A stretch of 64,000 bases of DNA from Narthecium ossifragum (GCA_963920575.1 OY986966.1:22019656-22083655), one strand, 5' to 3'. Counted from the stretch's first letter, positions 36,207 through 49,559 are shown. Program-made: numbers and translations. Notes: generated from the letters alone by a model not told the origin.

Positions 36207-37419
36207 TGTGGTCACTAACCAATCAATGATTAACATGTCAGCATAATAGATATGATCGATAGACTTTCAAACCCAATTGAGCGATATCGCTCAGAGATAA
36301 GATCATCACCCTAAGAATGATATCGCTCAGAGAAGTTCATCGGCCAAAAGAGAAGAATCATCAGTCAAGAATGATATTGTTTCCACATAAAGAAATCATC
36401 AATCAAGAGCGATGATGATTTAAGACCAATGATATTATTGACTAAGAACGATGATCTTCCTTACACAAGAAGTTTATCGACCAAAAGCGATCATAGGTTA
36501 TCGCCCAAAGACTTAATTCATTCATAGACAGCAAGATGTCAGCTTTGGACAATGAAGAAATGAAATAAAAGAGAACACCAATCAAGGAAGATGACGTTAC
36601 ATACACAAGCTCATCAACCCGACGCAACCGTCATCGGCCAGAAGCTTATCGCCCAGACGCAACCGTCATCGGCTAGAGCAAAGAGTGAAGATGGAAGATG
36701 ATAAAGAACGTGGGACACGCGGTTCATCTACAGTGAAGGATGGAAGATGATAGAGAACGTGCTGAACTAAGCAGTCGAACTGCTCTAGTATCAATAGTCT
36801 CTTTCTTTCACCATGTAATCTCTCTCGCAAACCAAACACAGAGCTTGCATGCCTGGATTTCCTTATGTTCTTTCATTATGTTTATTGTTCCTGTAAGTTG
36901 ATTTCTTTAATGCAATGGCATCGTTTCTTTAATTACTAGTTAATCTTTCTTGCTTTAAATGGTTTAGATTACTGTTTTAGATATGGATAATCTAGGTTTA
37001 GATAGTTCTGTTTCCTTATTCATTACTTAGAACTTTCTTTAATGTATTTCTTTTGATTAATTTAATATTAGGAGCCTTTATTTCATAGATTAGATTAAGT
37101 TAATGAATAGATTTAAATATGTTTTCCTGGATTTAGTAGTTTAGGTTGATCTTCAATATTTTCTTTAAATAATTTTGTAATCTTAGATAACTTAAGGCTT
37201 TCAGTAAGTTAATTTAGATTATTTTAAGTTAATCCTAATGATTAGTTTTAATTAGATTATAAAATTAGGTCTAATCTAGGTTTCCATTTAACTTGACATC
37301 TCTGATTCGAACGTCGTTTGAAGGAGTAGAACTTAACTACAATCATCTGATACTTTAGTGTGGAATAGATTTTGATCTTGACTATTTGACCGGTCAATGG
37401 TTAGATTTCCGTTCTAACA
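36207..37419 (+). repeat. Left LTR of the Tat element
   Basis: The 1213-bp LTR ends CCGTTCTAACA. Against the right LTR the first about 20 bp are partly deleted (TGTGGTCACTAACC against TGTTAGCCAATATAATGG...). GATATCGCTCAGAG occurs twice near 36284-36332. The R/U5 part (36860-37280) is very AT-rich. Confidence 0.9.
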
Positions 37420-37424
37420 TTTTT

Positions 37425-37442
37425 TGGCACGCCCGGTGGGAC
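37425..37442 (+). other. Primer binding site region of the Tat element
   Basis: TGGCACGCCCGGTGGGAC lies 5 bp after the left LTR. This string is typical of Tat-lineage elements of monocots such as Grande and RIRE2 (from memory). The priming tRNA is not named here because I could not verify it. Confidence 0.7.
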
Positions 37443-38049
37443 CTGTGTCAAGTCTTTATGGAAATCGGTCAAATTGGACCAGACGGTATGGTCGTTATTA
37501 GGACTGGTTTGGATACTAACAGTAGTGGTGGAAACGCCGATCACGGCGATGGTCAACCAATTCCAAATGTTAGTGAAAATGAACCTGTCATTCTTCCGCC
37601 CTTTGACCAACCACACATACCTCCGCCCATCAACCCACCACACATAGAATATCGTGATAGGGTGGTTTATCGCTCTGTAGAGCGAGGAAATACATCGGCT
37701 AGAGGTGGCCTTGATCCAGGAAATATAACGTCAAATACTGCACAAATTATGGTCGATGAAGTTTTGCATGCTAATAATCAGCAAATGGCCAGCCACATCG
37801 CCGTAGCTTTGAGGCCTTTTATCGATACCATGCAAACATTTATTAATGCGGCTTTGCCAAACACAAGTTCTGGGCAAAATATCTTTAGGCCGACCATTCC
37901 AATAAATCATATCGGCCAAAACACAATTCAGAACAATCGACCTTTTCCGCCCAACACTATTGTCGGGCCTGGTGGTCATAATGGTTTTGTTCTTTTGCAA
38001 AATCCATTACATAGCCAAAACCTTATCGGTCAAAATAGTCAGGTTGGAC

Positions 38050-41000
38050 TGTCGCGCCCCGACCCACAGAGCGCACCCGGGCCGGGACCGCGAGGGGAAA
38101 AACCTACGACTACTAGCCTCAACTGGCGGAAACAGTTGAGACCAAAGGACAGCTGGCGGAAACAGCTGCCAACAAGCAGAGAAAGGGCGGAAGCAAGCTA
38201 AACAACAACATCTATTATAAAAACATATAATAGAGTACAGAGATCTAGAACAACAGTTCTACAAAAGAAGAGTACAAGGACAACAGTCCACAAAAGAACA
38301 ACACCCACAGGGGTCTCCTCAAGGACGCAAACGAAGCCATCCTGACCCTCAGACATAGTCAGGAGCTGGCGCGCTGCCGCAGGACGACCGATGGGGTAAC
38401 ACTGGGACAGAGCGGCCACCTGCACCTGCAACAAACACAGTCCAGGTAGGCATGAGCAACAGCTCAGCAGGGTCCTACTCTACAACTCCCACACACAAGG
38501 GTAAAGTAACCGGACACACTCTGATGCCAAGTACCGAGGCTTGCCAAGGATCCCATAAATCCCGTCAATAACCCGAAGGGTTCCTGTCCTAGGTGCGTAT
38601 CTCCGATAACGCCAATGCTCAGGGGTGGGCAACTCCGACATTCCCTGACACAGGGTGGACACGACGCAACCAGTAGGACACCCTTATCCAAGCGGGATCT
38701 CCGCACTTGGCGGAACAACCGAAGTTAAGACTACCATCACTCGGTACTCCAAGCAGCAGAGTCAGCATAGACCCAACCTATCCTAGCATGCCTAATGCTC
38801 AGGAAAACAGGGCAGGATAAATATGATAAAGCTGTAAACAACCAACACAGCAAAGGCACACCTTCGGCCCATTTATACTAAACACTCCCGAGGGTCATGA
38901 CTCCCTCGGTTCACCACAAAGCGATAAGCATTCATGCTTGATCCATAACAGGACAAACCCCGAGGGAAAAACCGTAAAAACCACTTGCATGCGAAGCTCC
39001 GCGGGCAAAACAGCATTTAAACAAGTAAAAACCCTCCCTGCACTGAAGGAGATCGATCTCCTATAGCAGCGAGATCGATCTTCCTCGAGGCGAGGGGCAC
39101 CAGTCCAGGTCACCCCGCGGGATCGATCTCCACCCACATGAAGATCGATCTCGCGGATGACGTAGGACGCAAGCCGCACAGGCGCCAGCCGCCAAGAGAT
39201 CGATCTCCCTCCCAGGGAGATCGCTCTCGCTCGGGCGGGCTGGGCCACTCCAAAACAAGATCGATCTCATCCCATGAGATCGATCATGCTTGGGTTCTCC
39301 GGCGGCCGGACGGCGAGGAAACACCGCCGGAAACCTCCACCATACCTCACCAAACTAGGTGGTCTGGTAGATCACAGTTGTTCGCGAATAAAATGTCGAT
39401 CTCGCGGGGACGAGATCTCTATTTTATTTCCGAGCAAATCATATTTAAATTTCATATCAGGAAATTGTAGGCACCACACCCCTGGATCTGCCGATCGCCA
39501 AGTCGACAGATCCATCATTTACATCCCCGTAGGGAACACCTCCGATTCTAAATCCAATAAAATAAACATTTTTATAATAAAAGAAAAGAAATGCATCACA
39601 TGAGGCCTTAGACCACCTTCATTGCCATACACGCCAGTCCTGCCGCAGGGGCTTCAAATCAGCTGGACTTGGGAGCGTTGTCGTGCAAATATTTAAGAAC
39701 GTCGTCCAAACAAGATCCAACCTCTGCTGTCGTTGATGAAGTTGGTTTGGAACTGGGGAACACACCAGCTTGAACAGAGGATTATGGTGGCTGGAGCTTG
39801 AGGACGCCGGCTTAAAGGCTTGAGAGCGCTGGGTTTGGAATTCGCTGCCTGCGGGGATGTAGCCGGAGCAGAGGAAGTCAGTGGCTGGAGTACAAGGGCA
39901 TCGACTGGGAACTTGGGGACGTTGGCTGGAGACTTAGAGACGTCGGCTGGAAACAGAGAACAAAACAGGGGAGAGGAGCTTGTCTTCAAAGCCGCCGGGA
40001 GAGAGAGAGAGAGCCTTCTCCGTCGCTGGCGAGGAACTAAGCTAGAGAAACCTGGCGGGAGGTCCAAGCCGCAGGTGATGAGCAAGAGAGCGAAGGTTGA
40101 GCCGCAGGATCGACGGGCCTTCTACAGCGTCTACCCAGAGACGCGAGCGTCTCAATGGGTTCCGGCTGTGTTGGCTGGATGTACGTCGTCCGGTGGTGCG
40201 CAACCTTGGAACCTCACCAGGACCTCTTCGTCTTCAACCCTCTTCCTCAGTTTCTTCTTTCACTTCTTCTTCGATTTCTTCAACCACCTTCTTCTTCAGC
40301 CAAGCTTCAATGTCTTCAGCCTCTTTTACTAGCCTACAGCCCGTTCTTCAACCCAGCTTAGATCAAGCTCAGACCATTCAGAACCCAGCTTCGATCCGGC
40401 TCAGACCAGCCTTCCAGCATTCTTCCACCCAGCTTAGATCAAGCTTCAACGCCTTCAGATCGTTCAGAACCTCTTCAGCCTCTTCAACAGCTTTGAGCCA
40501 AGCTTCGACGCCTTCAGCCAAGACCAGCCTTCAGCTTTCTTCAACCCAGCTCCGACCAGCCCTGACTTCAACCCATGCCTCCTCTATTTATAGGCACGAG
40601 AGGCGTACGTCCTCACATGGAATGATATCATGGATCCCTTAATCAGGGGTGTTAATCACGTTAAGATGCTGATAAGGGTCCCTAATCAAAGGGATGCTGA
40701 TTGCCTTGATGCTGATCCTTTTTATATAAGGATAGCTAACGTGCATACCAGCTGTGCTTTGCTATTGATTTTATTATTTATTTATTTATTTTTTATATGG
40801 TATGGGATGAGTGAGGCTGGTTTATATATAATTTTTCGTGTATATATGGTATGGACGTGTATAAGGACGACCAAACATGCAGCCCATGGAGCTTTGCTGA
40901 TTTTTTGTCTTGGCGGATTTTTCTTTTGAAGTTCGAAAATGATGTTCGAATTTCAAATTTACCATGATTTGAATATTTTTCTCATGTCCATTACTGTTTG

Positions 41001-42295
41001 AATATTTGTCCAAATTTAATAAACCATATGTGAATATTTATTCCCGTACAGAATATTTATCTGAATTCTGAATATTTACCGGGATTTTACCAAAACATCC
41101 TCAGTGGTCGTATATGTTAGACCAAAATATTTTGAGGGTGGAATGGTTAATTTTCAGACAATTATACCCTGAGGGTGTGAATTGCCCAAAATACCCCCTG
41201 GGGGCTAGCTGTTATAGTAAAATTACCAGAAAACCCCTGCTTTCATATGGCTTATTTAGGGTGCTGTCAAAGCCAGGCAGGGTTGTTGTAAAATGTAATG
41301 GGAAGTCCATGCCTGTATTTTGGCCCAAATTCCCAATACAGCCTTGGGCGGGTGAAATTACCCAAACGTTCCTGGATGCCCTCGAAGTCAGGACAAGGAT
41401 TTATCGGACATTTCAAATATGTTTTAAGCTTGCTTGAATCTATATGATGTTATTTTGACTCAAATAAACAGTGGTTACTGCGACCTTTTGGCCTAGCCAA
41501 AATTGATGTCAACAACAGTGCCACGAAGCTACTCATGGCTTCCAATCCAAAAACCAACATCTATACATGGAGATCTAAGGAAAACAAATCCGGATCTCAA
41601 AACCCAAAAGCAACCGGAGTCTTAGAGGACGAACCCTACCTCTACAACGCAGCTTCGATCCACAAGACCAAGCCTAGGATCTTCCTCGCCTCGCCACGAA
41701 CCCAACGAGCCTTCAAGCTCCAGAAAAGGTGGCCGGAGGAAGAAGAACGGCGAAGAAAAGCTCAGCCGGCCAAGGGGAAGAAGCAGAGCTCTCGCGAGGG
41801 GGAAGAAGGAAGGAGAAGCCGGGGGAAAGGAAGGAAGAGGGGAAGGGGGGGTTAGGCCGGGGGAAAGCCGGCGAAGGCGGGGAAAAGCTGAGGGAGGGGA
41901 GGGAAAGTCTTCCCTCCCCTGACAGGGGAAGCGACGGCCATCGCCGTGGCCGTCCTTCGACGCCACCGCCAACGACTTCCAGGCACAGAGAGATCGATCT
42001 TCATGGCCATGGAGATCGATCTCCCTTGCCCAGAACGGCGACCACTAGGCACAGAGAGATCGATCTTCATTGCCATGGAGATCGATCTCCCTTGCCCAAA
42101 ACGGCAACCTTGGGCTGAGCCGCAAGCCCAAGCCCAGGACTACCGAACCAAGGTCCACCTAACCTTTCTAACAACCACAACCACAACAACACTGTGTGTG
42201 CACACCCAGTGTGCAAACGACCGCCAAGGCGCAATTTCTCAAATTGCCCTTGGGGTAAACAACAAGCCACAAGGATAGAGGGACGGGTCCTCACA
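38050..42295 (-). mobile_element. Solo LTR, reverse orientation, inserted in Tat gag
   Basis: It starts TGTCGCGCCCCGACCC and ends GGGTCCTCACA, the reversed ends of the TGTGAGGACC family. TGGAC is duplicated exactly at 38045-38049 and 42296-42300. At 4246 bp it is about 1.9 kb longer than its relatives, apparently because of a further insert between about 39.47 and 41.51 kb. GATCGATC clusters lie at about 39050-39290 and 41990-42090. LTR landmarks shared with 58349-60707 include the CAGCAGGGTCCTACTCTAC region and the purine-rich tract at 41690-41900. Confidence 0.85.
39466..41514 (-). mobile_element. Probable further nested insert (LTR-like), boundaries uncertain
   Basis: This middle part has no counterpart in the other 2.3-kb LTRs. 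Candidate ends are TGTAGGCACCACACC at 39466 and GATGTCAACA ending at 41514; reversed, these give TGTTGACATC...CCTACA, a pattern like an LTR. A minus-strand TATAAATAGAGG is at about 40582-40594. No target duplication was found at these ends, so insertion is inferred from length and missing alignment only. Confidence 0.4.
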
Positions 42296-45200
42296 TGGAC
42301 AAACTAGTTCAACTCATCATCGGACACCGATGAATAATGACAATAGCCAAAGGCCGAATTTCATCGGCCAAACATATGGGTTATTTCCATCGCCAACACA
42401 GATATCTCTTAATGGTGAAATGTTAACCCCTGGAGGAATGCCAAACACTGGTGTCCCTCCTCTTCAAGGAATGCAAGGCGGTGTTGTTCCTCCGGTGCAG
42501 GGAGCGCCAAATAATGGAGTCCCTCTTAGTCAAGGGATACCAATAGGTGGAATGCCTCTGACCATAGGTGACCACATTCCTCAGAACGTTCCTCCAAATG
42601 GCCAGAACGTTGCTTTCCCAAATAATGGCCAAAATATCGGCCAAAATAACAACCTGGGTGGTCAAGGCCAATGGTTTCCACAGAATAACTTTGGCCAACA
42701 AGGTGGCCAAGGTAATCGGCCAATAGGATATAATCTTTATAACCCAAGAATGGCCGATGGTCAACGAATGGGCGATGTCCCTTATCAGAATAATTATCGA
42801 CCATATGAAGCACCACTATATTATGGTCGACAACCAAACGAGCAATATGATCAAATATATAATAACCCTCTTTATAATCAGGCCGATGTTTTTCGAGAAC
42901 AAATCGCTGAGATTTTACAAGAACAAATAGGGTTAGGACGACCAGCTACTCGTCCAACTTATAGAAAACCTTACCCTGATTGGGTTGATCAGATGTACCC
43001 ACTTCCTAGGAACTATAAAGTTTCAGAATTCACCATGTTCTCTGGTGTAGATGAAATATCGACCATTGAACACATAGGGAAATTCTCCATGCAATGTGGA
43101 GAAGTGAACGATTTTGTTAAACTTAGGTTATTCCCTAACTCTTTATCCGGAGTAGCTTACTCATGGTTCATCAAGTTATCGCCCAATTCTATTCAAAATT
43201 GATAGAAAATGGAACATGCATTCCATTCTCAGTTTTATAAGTCAGAACCAGAGATAACAATGGCCGATTTAGCTCAACTGAGGCAGCGCCCAGATGAGAA
43301 TGCTGAAACATTCTTACAAAGATTTAAAAGAGCGAGAAGTAGGTGCTTTATTCCCTTGCCTGAAAGGGAATTCGTAAAAATCGCTCAAAGTGGATTAGCC
43401 TTTGAACTTAAGAAAAAATTCCAAGATAGGGATTTCATCGATTTTTTCCAATTGCAGACTAGCACTATATGCTATGAACAATTATTAAGAGAAGAGGATC
43501 AAATGAAATCATCGTCCAAAGGGACTTATTATAGAGATACTAATTATGAAATCAATCAAGTTAGTGACGTCGATGTCGAAAATTACAATATGGACGTTGT
43601 TTGTTTGGCCGAGCTGCTAAAGGGAAAACTTTATATATGTAAAGCACTTGCCAAACTTGAGCGAGAACTTAAGGGTAAAGAAGTAGTCAGAGACGGTAAA
43701 CGTCAAGTTAGAAAATTTTCTTTTGATGTTTCAAAGGCCGATCAAATCTTTGATCAATTACTGAAAGATAAACAGGTTAAATTGAAAGATGGACATGCTA
43801 TGCCAAGCCTTGACGAAATCAAGGACAAAAGATATTGTAAATGACATAATGCTTGGTCACATCACACTAATCAATGTTTGGCTTTCCGTAATGTTTTGCA
43901 GGATGCGATTGACTCCGATAGGATTGGTTTTCCAACCAAACACATGGGAGTTGATGCTAACCCATTCCCTAAGACTGCACCAGTGGGGATGGTACTGACC
44001 GATGTGGCAAACTTCAAATTGCCAAAGTTTAAGATTGTCATCGACGAGACTCAAGACGATAGTCATCTAGATGTGTTCGCCAAACTAAGCCAAGACAAAG
44101 GGAAGGAGCCAGCTCTTCTACATGTCTGCCCAAGATGTCACTGGGATCTCGCTCGTCCGATGACACCATTCTCCGGGACTAAATTCCATCGCCCACAACC
44201 CTGGCAGTGGAATTGAGGTCAGCCTCACACTTACCCAAGGAACTTTGTACCTCAGTCTTACAAGCCAGAACGATGGTACAACTACAACTGCTACACTCGT
44301 CGATCAGTTCCTGTAGAGGAGATGACGAGGACCCAGTATTGGAGATACCAGAAGATGTATGGCCAGATGATGAGGGCCAAGCAAGCTCAAGAAACTGACC
44401 CAAGTCAAACTGAAGAGGCTGAGGAAGTTGAGGATGATGTTGCTGTCTCCAAAGCAACAGAATCGTCCAAGAGCAAGTTTCATCGTTCAAACAAGGACGA
44501 TGACGATAAGGCTGGAGGAAACCAAGTAATCCGATTCGGGACACTCCCATCCGTCATCATCAACAACTACATTCTGCCAAGCCGTCTCGGACAACAATGT
44601 CCAGTTGAAAGCGACTCAGAGATATCCGATATAGCCGAAGACGAACCGTCAGCTACCTTGATCGATGAAGATGGAGAGACGTCAGCCACCTTGGTCGATG
44701 AAGTTGAGGATTCAGCACCAGTGAACTTAATACTCGACGATGAAGATGAATACGTCGAGGTCGAAGAAAAAATAGATGTTGCGGCAGAAGCTAGAAGGAG
44801 AGGTATGTCTACAGAATGACTCCTGCGGCAGTTGTATGAGGAAGGCAATCCAGCAATTGGACCAGGTGGCCAGCCAAGTGGCCGATATGATTACCTAAGG
44901 GTTTATGGGGACGTGAAAGTGAAGCGTCTCGTCAAGAAGACAGAAGTCGTCGCCCATATTGTTCCGTCGTCATCGACAACAATTGTCCCAACTGGCTGGG
45001 GTGATGAGGAAGAAGAACCCATGGTCGAGGACGTCGAGTGGGTAGAAGTGGAAGTTCCTATCAAGGTTCACGAAGAGACTGCGAGAAGGAACATGTCCCA
45101 GAAGAAGTTGCTGATGAAGCTTTACAAGGCGGGTAATCTAGCTATCAGTACTCAGGGTCAGCCCAGCGGTAAATTTGACTACCTGGTTTGTTATGGCGAT

Positions 45201-45470
45201 CCTCTCGTAAAGAAGTGGGTTCCCAAGACCGATGTAGCCAAGTACATTCCGCAAGCCAACAACGTACCAATCACTCCAACTGGTTGGGACGTAGAAGCAA
45301 CGGAGACACGAGAACATCAACACACCAATCAACAATGGTTGTCATGGGACGGACAAGAAAGCCCAGAAGTTATCCATGTTGCAGCTAAAGCCAAGGGAAA
45401 AGCAGTTCAAGATCGACCTCAGTCATCGGCCAAGTCGCATAAGGAAGATCACCAAGATTAGGATAAGGCT

Positions 45471-45775
45471 GTGTTCGATCGACCACAAGAAGTGATGACA
45501 CGCCATTTACGGCCTTTACATATTAAGGCCGAGATCAACGACATCCCAGTGAGCAAAGTTTTAATCGACACCGGAGCCGCAGTTAACGTCATCCCCGCTA
45601 AGATGATGAAGAAGTTGGGTAAGACCGATAGCGATCTTATTTCTACAGATATCACACTAACAGGATTTAGTGGAATCCCGGCCCCTGCAAAGGGAATTCT
45701 TCCCTTGGACATTAAAGTTGGGAGCGTTACAAGGACGACAACGTTCTTTGTTATGGACTCGACAACCAGCTAGAA
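45471..45775 (+). pseudogene. Tat aspartic protease domain
   Basis: HLRPLHIKAEINDIPVSKVL is followed by IDTGAAVNVIP, with the catalytic Asp-Thr-Gly, and MMKKLGKTD. The frame ends at a TAG just before NVLLGRDWIHG, the conserved segment joining protease to RT, which continues out of step. The active site is retained but the polyprotein is broken. Confidence 0.85.
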
Positions 45776-46276
45776 TGTCTTACTTGGTCGAGACTGGATT
45801 CATGGCAGTCAATGCGTTCCATCTTCCCTCCATCAATGCTTGTTTTTGTGGAACGACCAAGGGAATGTTGAGTCCATTATGGCTGATAATATGCCTTATA
45901 GTATGGACACTCATGCTGTAGAGGCGTCCTTTTACGACTGCCACTACGGTCCCTTGCAATTCCTTCAGATCGATGATACACTAAAGGTAGTTTCTGAAAA
46001 TGGTGTTATGCTAAGGGAGCGCGTGGCGGAATTATTCGATCCTGCAAGACCAACCTCAGTGGTCTTTGCACCTAGAGTTGGCCGATCATCGGCCTCAAAA
46101 TTACTGTGATGGGTTCACACCCTGAGAGAAATTGGGCCACTGTAACGGCCTTAAAAGCCAAACTAATGGCTTATCAAGTAGAAACATTTGCAACACAGGA
46201 AACGAACGACTTGGATTGTCTAAAAGAGATCCCCTAAGAGGACGATGAAGAAGTCCCCTATGGCAAATGTGGAAAC

Positions 46277-47308
46277 ATGCAAGCTCAAGACCCACTGGAA
46301 GAAATCGACCTTGGTAACGGTGAGGAACATCGTCCAACCTTCATCAGCAAGCTTATCGATCAAGATGTAAGGTACAAACTTATCGCCATTTTACGTTCAT
46401 ATAAAGATTGTTTTGCATGGGATTATAAGGAAATGCCTGGCTTAAATAGAAACATCGTCGAGCATGAACTAACTACTCGACCAAACTTTCAGCCATACAA
46501 GCAAGCGCCAAGACGTTTTGCTCCTAATATAATCCCGGAAGTAAAGAAAGAGATTGAACGATTGTTAAATGCCAATTTTATTAGAACGGCCAGATATGTA
46601 GAATGGCTTTCTAATATAGTGTCAGTTAAGAAGAAAAATGGTAAACTTAGAGTCTGTATAGACTTTAGAAACTTAAATTTGGCAACACCTAAGGATGAGT
46701 ATCCTATGCCATCGGTCGACAATTTGGTTGATTCAACCGCTGGACATGAAATATACTGATTTATGGACGGGTATTCTGGATATAATCAAATCTATATCGC
46801 CAAGAATGATGTTCATAAAACGACATTTAGATGTCCAGGATCACTTGGTAGTTATGAATGGGTTGTTATGCCCTTTGGTTTAAAGAATGCTGGTGCTACT
46901 TATCAGCGAGCGATGAATTTAATTTTTCATGATATGATCGGCCATTTTATAGAAGTTTACGTCGATGACATTGTGGTAAAATCACCTGTTATGGCCGATC
47001 ACTTTTCTCAATTGATCAAAGCTTTTGAGCAAATGAGAGAGTATAACTTGAAATTAAATCCCTTAAAATGTGCATTTGGGGTACAAGCTGGAAACTTTCT
47101 TGGTTTTCTCGTCCATCAGCTAGGAATAGAACTTGACCAAAACAAAGGAAAGTCTATAATTGAGGCTAGTCCTCTAAAGACTAAGAAAGAATTGCAAAAG
47201 TTTCTCGATCAAGTTAATTTCTTGAGAAGATTTATTGCTAATTGTGGAGGCAAAACTCAAGAATTCTCATCACTCTTACGACTAAAGAATGGAGACGACT
47301 TCGTGTAG
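46277..47308 (+). pseudogene. Tat reverse transcriptase
   Basis: The frame gives AILRSYKDCFAWDYKEMPG, VSVKKKNGKLRVCIDFRNLN and DEYPMPSVDN. A TGA at 46758-46760 follows, then FMDGYSGYNQI, MPFGLKNAGATYQRAMN and the catalytic YVDDIVVKS, and the thumb/connection NPLKCAFGV. A second stop (TAG at 47306-47308) replaces Trp before EERHQQAF. The catalytic aspartates are retained; two in-frame stops make it a pseudogene. Confidence 0.9.
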
Positions 47309-47338
47309 GAAGAGCGACATCAACAAGCATTTGAATGC

Positions 47339-47790
47339 TTGAAGAAATGTTTAGCAACACCATCAGTTATGGCGCCGTCAAGATTGACGGATCCTATGAA
47401 GCTTTACATCGCTGCAACAGACGGATCAATACGAGGTCTCTTGGCGCAAGATGGGAAAGATGGAGCTGAGAGAGCAGTTTATTATCTAAGTAAACAGTTA
47501 TTACCTTATGAGCAAAAATACTCGGCCATAGAAAAGTTATGTTTGGCCTTGTATTTTATGTGTACAAAGCTGAGAGCTTATTTAAAGCCTGTGACTGTCT
47601 ACTTGATCTCTAAATACAATGTAATGAAATATCTGTTTTCTCGGCCAATTTTACATCAGCGTATTGGTTATTGGGTTTTAACTTTAGCTGAGTTTGATAT
47701 TAAATTTGTCTCTCAAAAGACTGTTAAAGGCCAAGTATTGGCCGATTTCTTAGCCGATTATCCTTATATAGATATACCAAAGGAATTAGA
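47339..47790 (+). pseudogene. Tat first RNase H domain
   Basis: DPMKLYIAATDGSIRGLL corresponds to the start of gypsy RNase H. AVYYLSKQLLPYEQKYSAIE and KTVKGQVLADFLADY follow. The expected acidic residues are only partly kept, as is usual for the degenerate first RNase H of Tat elements. Confidence 0.8.
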
Positions 47791-47814
47791 GCGAGAGATC
47801 AACATTATATCGCT

Positions 47815-48215
47815 TATTCCATGGACGATGTACTTTGACGGTTCTAAGACTGTTAATGGAGCAGGCCTTGGGATTACAATCCTATCGCCCATTGGACGCA
47901 AATATAAATTTACGAATATACTATCGCAATTGTGCACCAATAATCAGGCTGAATATGAAGCATTAATCATCGGCCTCGAAATCTTATTGGATATAGGAGT
48001 ATCCAATGTGCAAATTAAAGGTGATTTATAATTTGTGATAAATCATCTACTTGGACATTACAAGTGCCAGAGCGATATACTAATTCCATTTCATCAAATC
48101 GCTCTACACTTATTAAATCGTTTTGACGATTTTGAGTTACTTTTCGTTCCAAGACTGCAGAACGATGAAGCTAATACCCTCGCCCAAATAGCATCAGGCT
48201 ATAAAGTGTTAAAAC
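47815..48215 (+). pseudogene. Tat second (archaeal-like) RNase H domain
   Basis: WTMYFDGSKTVNGAGLG carries the first catalytic Asp. NNQAEYEALIIGLE carries the Glu. VQIKGDL carries the second Asp and is followed by TAA at 48029-48031. The domain resumes with LLFVPRLQNDEANTLAQIAS, where EAN replaces the usual EAD. A dual RNase H arrangement is known for Tat-lineage elements. Confidence 0.82.
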
Positions 48216-48269
48216 ACTTGGGGGGCATGGCCGACTTCAGTTATGGTACGATACAATCTGTTTTAGAGC

Positions 48270-49559
48270 GATGTCATCGCCCAATTGAGGTACATCAAAT
48301 TGATGGCCAACCAGATTGGCGTACCCCAATCGTCGATTTTTTGAAAAATCCATCGCTTAAGGTCGATAGAAAAATCCGTCTTAAGGCGATACATTATTTT
48401 CTACAAAAAGATATTTTATATAAACGTCGACCAGATGGGATACTATTGCGATGCTTAAGTCCTGATGAAGCTAAATTGACGATGGCCGAGATACATAATG
48501 GTGTTTGTGGAGCACATCAGTCTGGCATTAAAATGCGCTGGCTAATAATGCGCAGTGGCTTTATTGGCCGCACATGGGGGAGGAATGTGCCATATTGCCA
48601 AAGGATGCGAATCATGCAAAAGGCATGGTCCATTACAGCGAGCACCATCAAGTGAGTTATCGATCATCGTGAAGCCTTGGCCATTCAGATGTTGGGCGAT
48701 AGACATTATAGGGAAAATATATCCTCCGTCGTCCATGTTGTACAAATTTGTAATTGTGATGACAGACTATTTTACTAAATGGGTAGAAGCTATCCCATTA
48801 AAAACAGTTTCTGATGATCAAGTTATAAATTTCATCTGGGAAAATATCATATGTAGATTTGGAATTCCACAAACAATTGTGTCCGATCAAGGGACAATGT
48901 TTGTAAGCTCTAAGGTAAAGAATTTTTTGGCCGAGTATAAAATTAATATGGCCAATTCTACACCTTACTATGCCCAATCTAATGGACAAGCTGAAGCGTC
49001 CAATAAAACCATCAAGTCAATCATAAGAAAGATGATGGACGATAATTCAAGGCAATGGCATCAAGGATTGCTAAGAGCGTTATGGGCCCATAGGACTACA
49101 CCTAAGTCTAGTACTAAGGTTACGCCTTATCAGTTGGTATATGATCAAGAGGCGGTTCTACCGGCTGAGATAAATGTTCTATCGCCCAGAGTTTTAGAAC
49201 AAGATCGCTCAACTAGTGAAGAATATGAAGAAGCATTAATGTATAATCTCTTGGAGCTCGATGAACAACGAGCTATTGCCTTAGAAAATATAGAGGCACA
49301 AAAGTTGAAAGTGCCTGATATTTATAATAAGAGAGTAGTATCGAAGGAATTTTAAGAAGGAGACTTAGTTTGGAAAATGATTCTACCTATAGATCGGAAC
49401 GATCCTAAATATGAAAAATGGTCGCCCAACTGGGAAGGACCATACTTGGTCGATCAGATATTGCCAAATGGGTCGTATCAACTGAGGACTATTGACGTTG
49501 GGTTACATCGATCAATGATAAATGGTCGATACCTTAAGAAGTATTACCCATCAATGTAA
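48270..49559 (+). pseudogene. Tat integrase
   Basis: The HHCC zinc-binding part is split by a frameshift near 48560: HNGVCGAHQSGIKM in one frame, GCESCKRHG in the next. The DDE core is readable: CWAIDIIGKIYPP (D), ETIVSDQGTMF-like IVSDQGTMFVS (D) and NGQAEASNKTIKSIIRKM (E). RALWAHRTTPKSSTKVTPYQ follows. The C-terminal part after a TAA at 49353-49355 has EGDLVWKMILP and WSPNWEGPYLVDQIL. No chromodomain is present, as expected for Tat. Confidence 0.88.

Larger units (their letters stand above)
37458..45460 (+). pseudogene. Tat gag, split by a solo LTR and several stops
   Basis: Part one (37458-38049) is a Pro/Asn/Gln-rich leader. The frame is contiguous across the solo LTR at 38050-42295 if the insert and one TGGAC copy are ignored. 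Part two (42330-43201) holds a long Gln/Gly/Asn/Pro-rich linker, then the capsid-like core (PDWVDQMYPLPRNYKVSEF, FSMQCGEVND, AYSWFIKLSP), continued at 43209-43844 (QFYKSEPEITMADLAQLRQ, ETFLQRFKRAR). A CK-stop-HN...HHTNQC motif near 43836-43880 is the expected zinc-knuckle-like site. Acidic regions follow to 45460. The TGA/TAG pairs at 43201-43206 and 43842 replace expected Trp/Gln codons. Confidence 0.8.

Noticed and set aside
35734..36246. 170-codon plus-strand frame rich in Gly and Arg
   Set aside because: It is antisense to exon 1 of the UPF0114 gene, and its Gly/Arg content mirrors the Ser/Pro-rich transit peptide. It also runs into the Tat LTR.
39820..40642. Overlapping plus-strand frames with Ser/Gln repeats
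   Set aside because: They lie inside a nested LTR-like insert, opposite to its likely promoter, and consist of imperfect tandem AGCTTCGA/CTTCAGC repeats.
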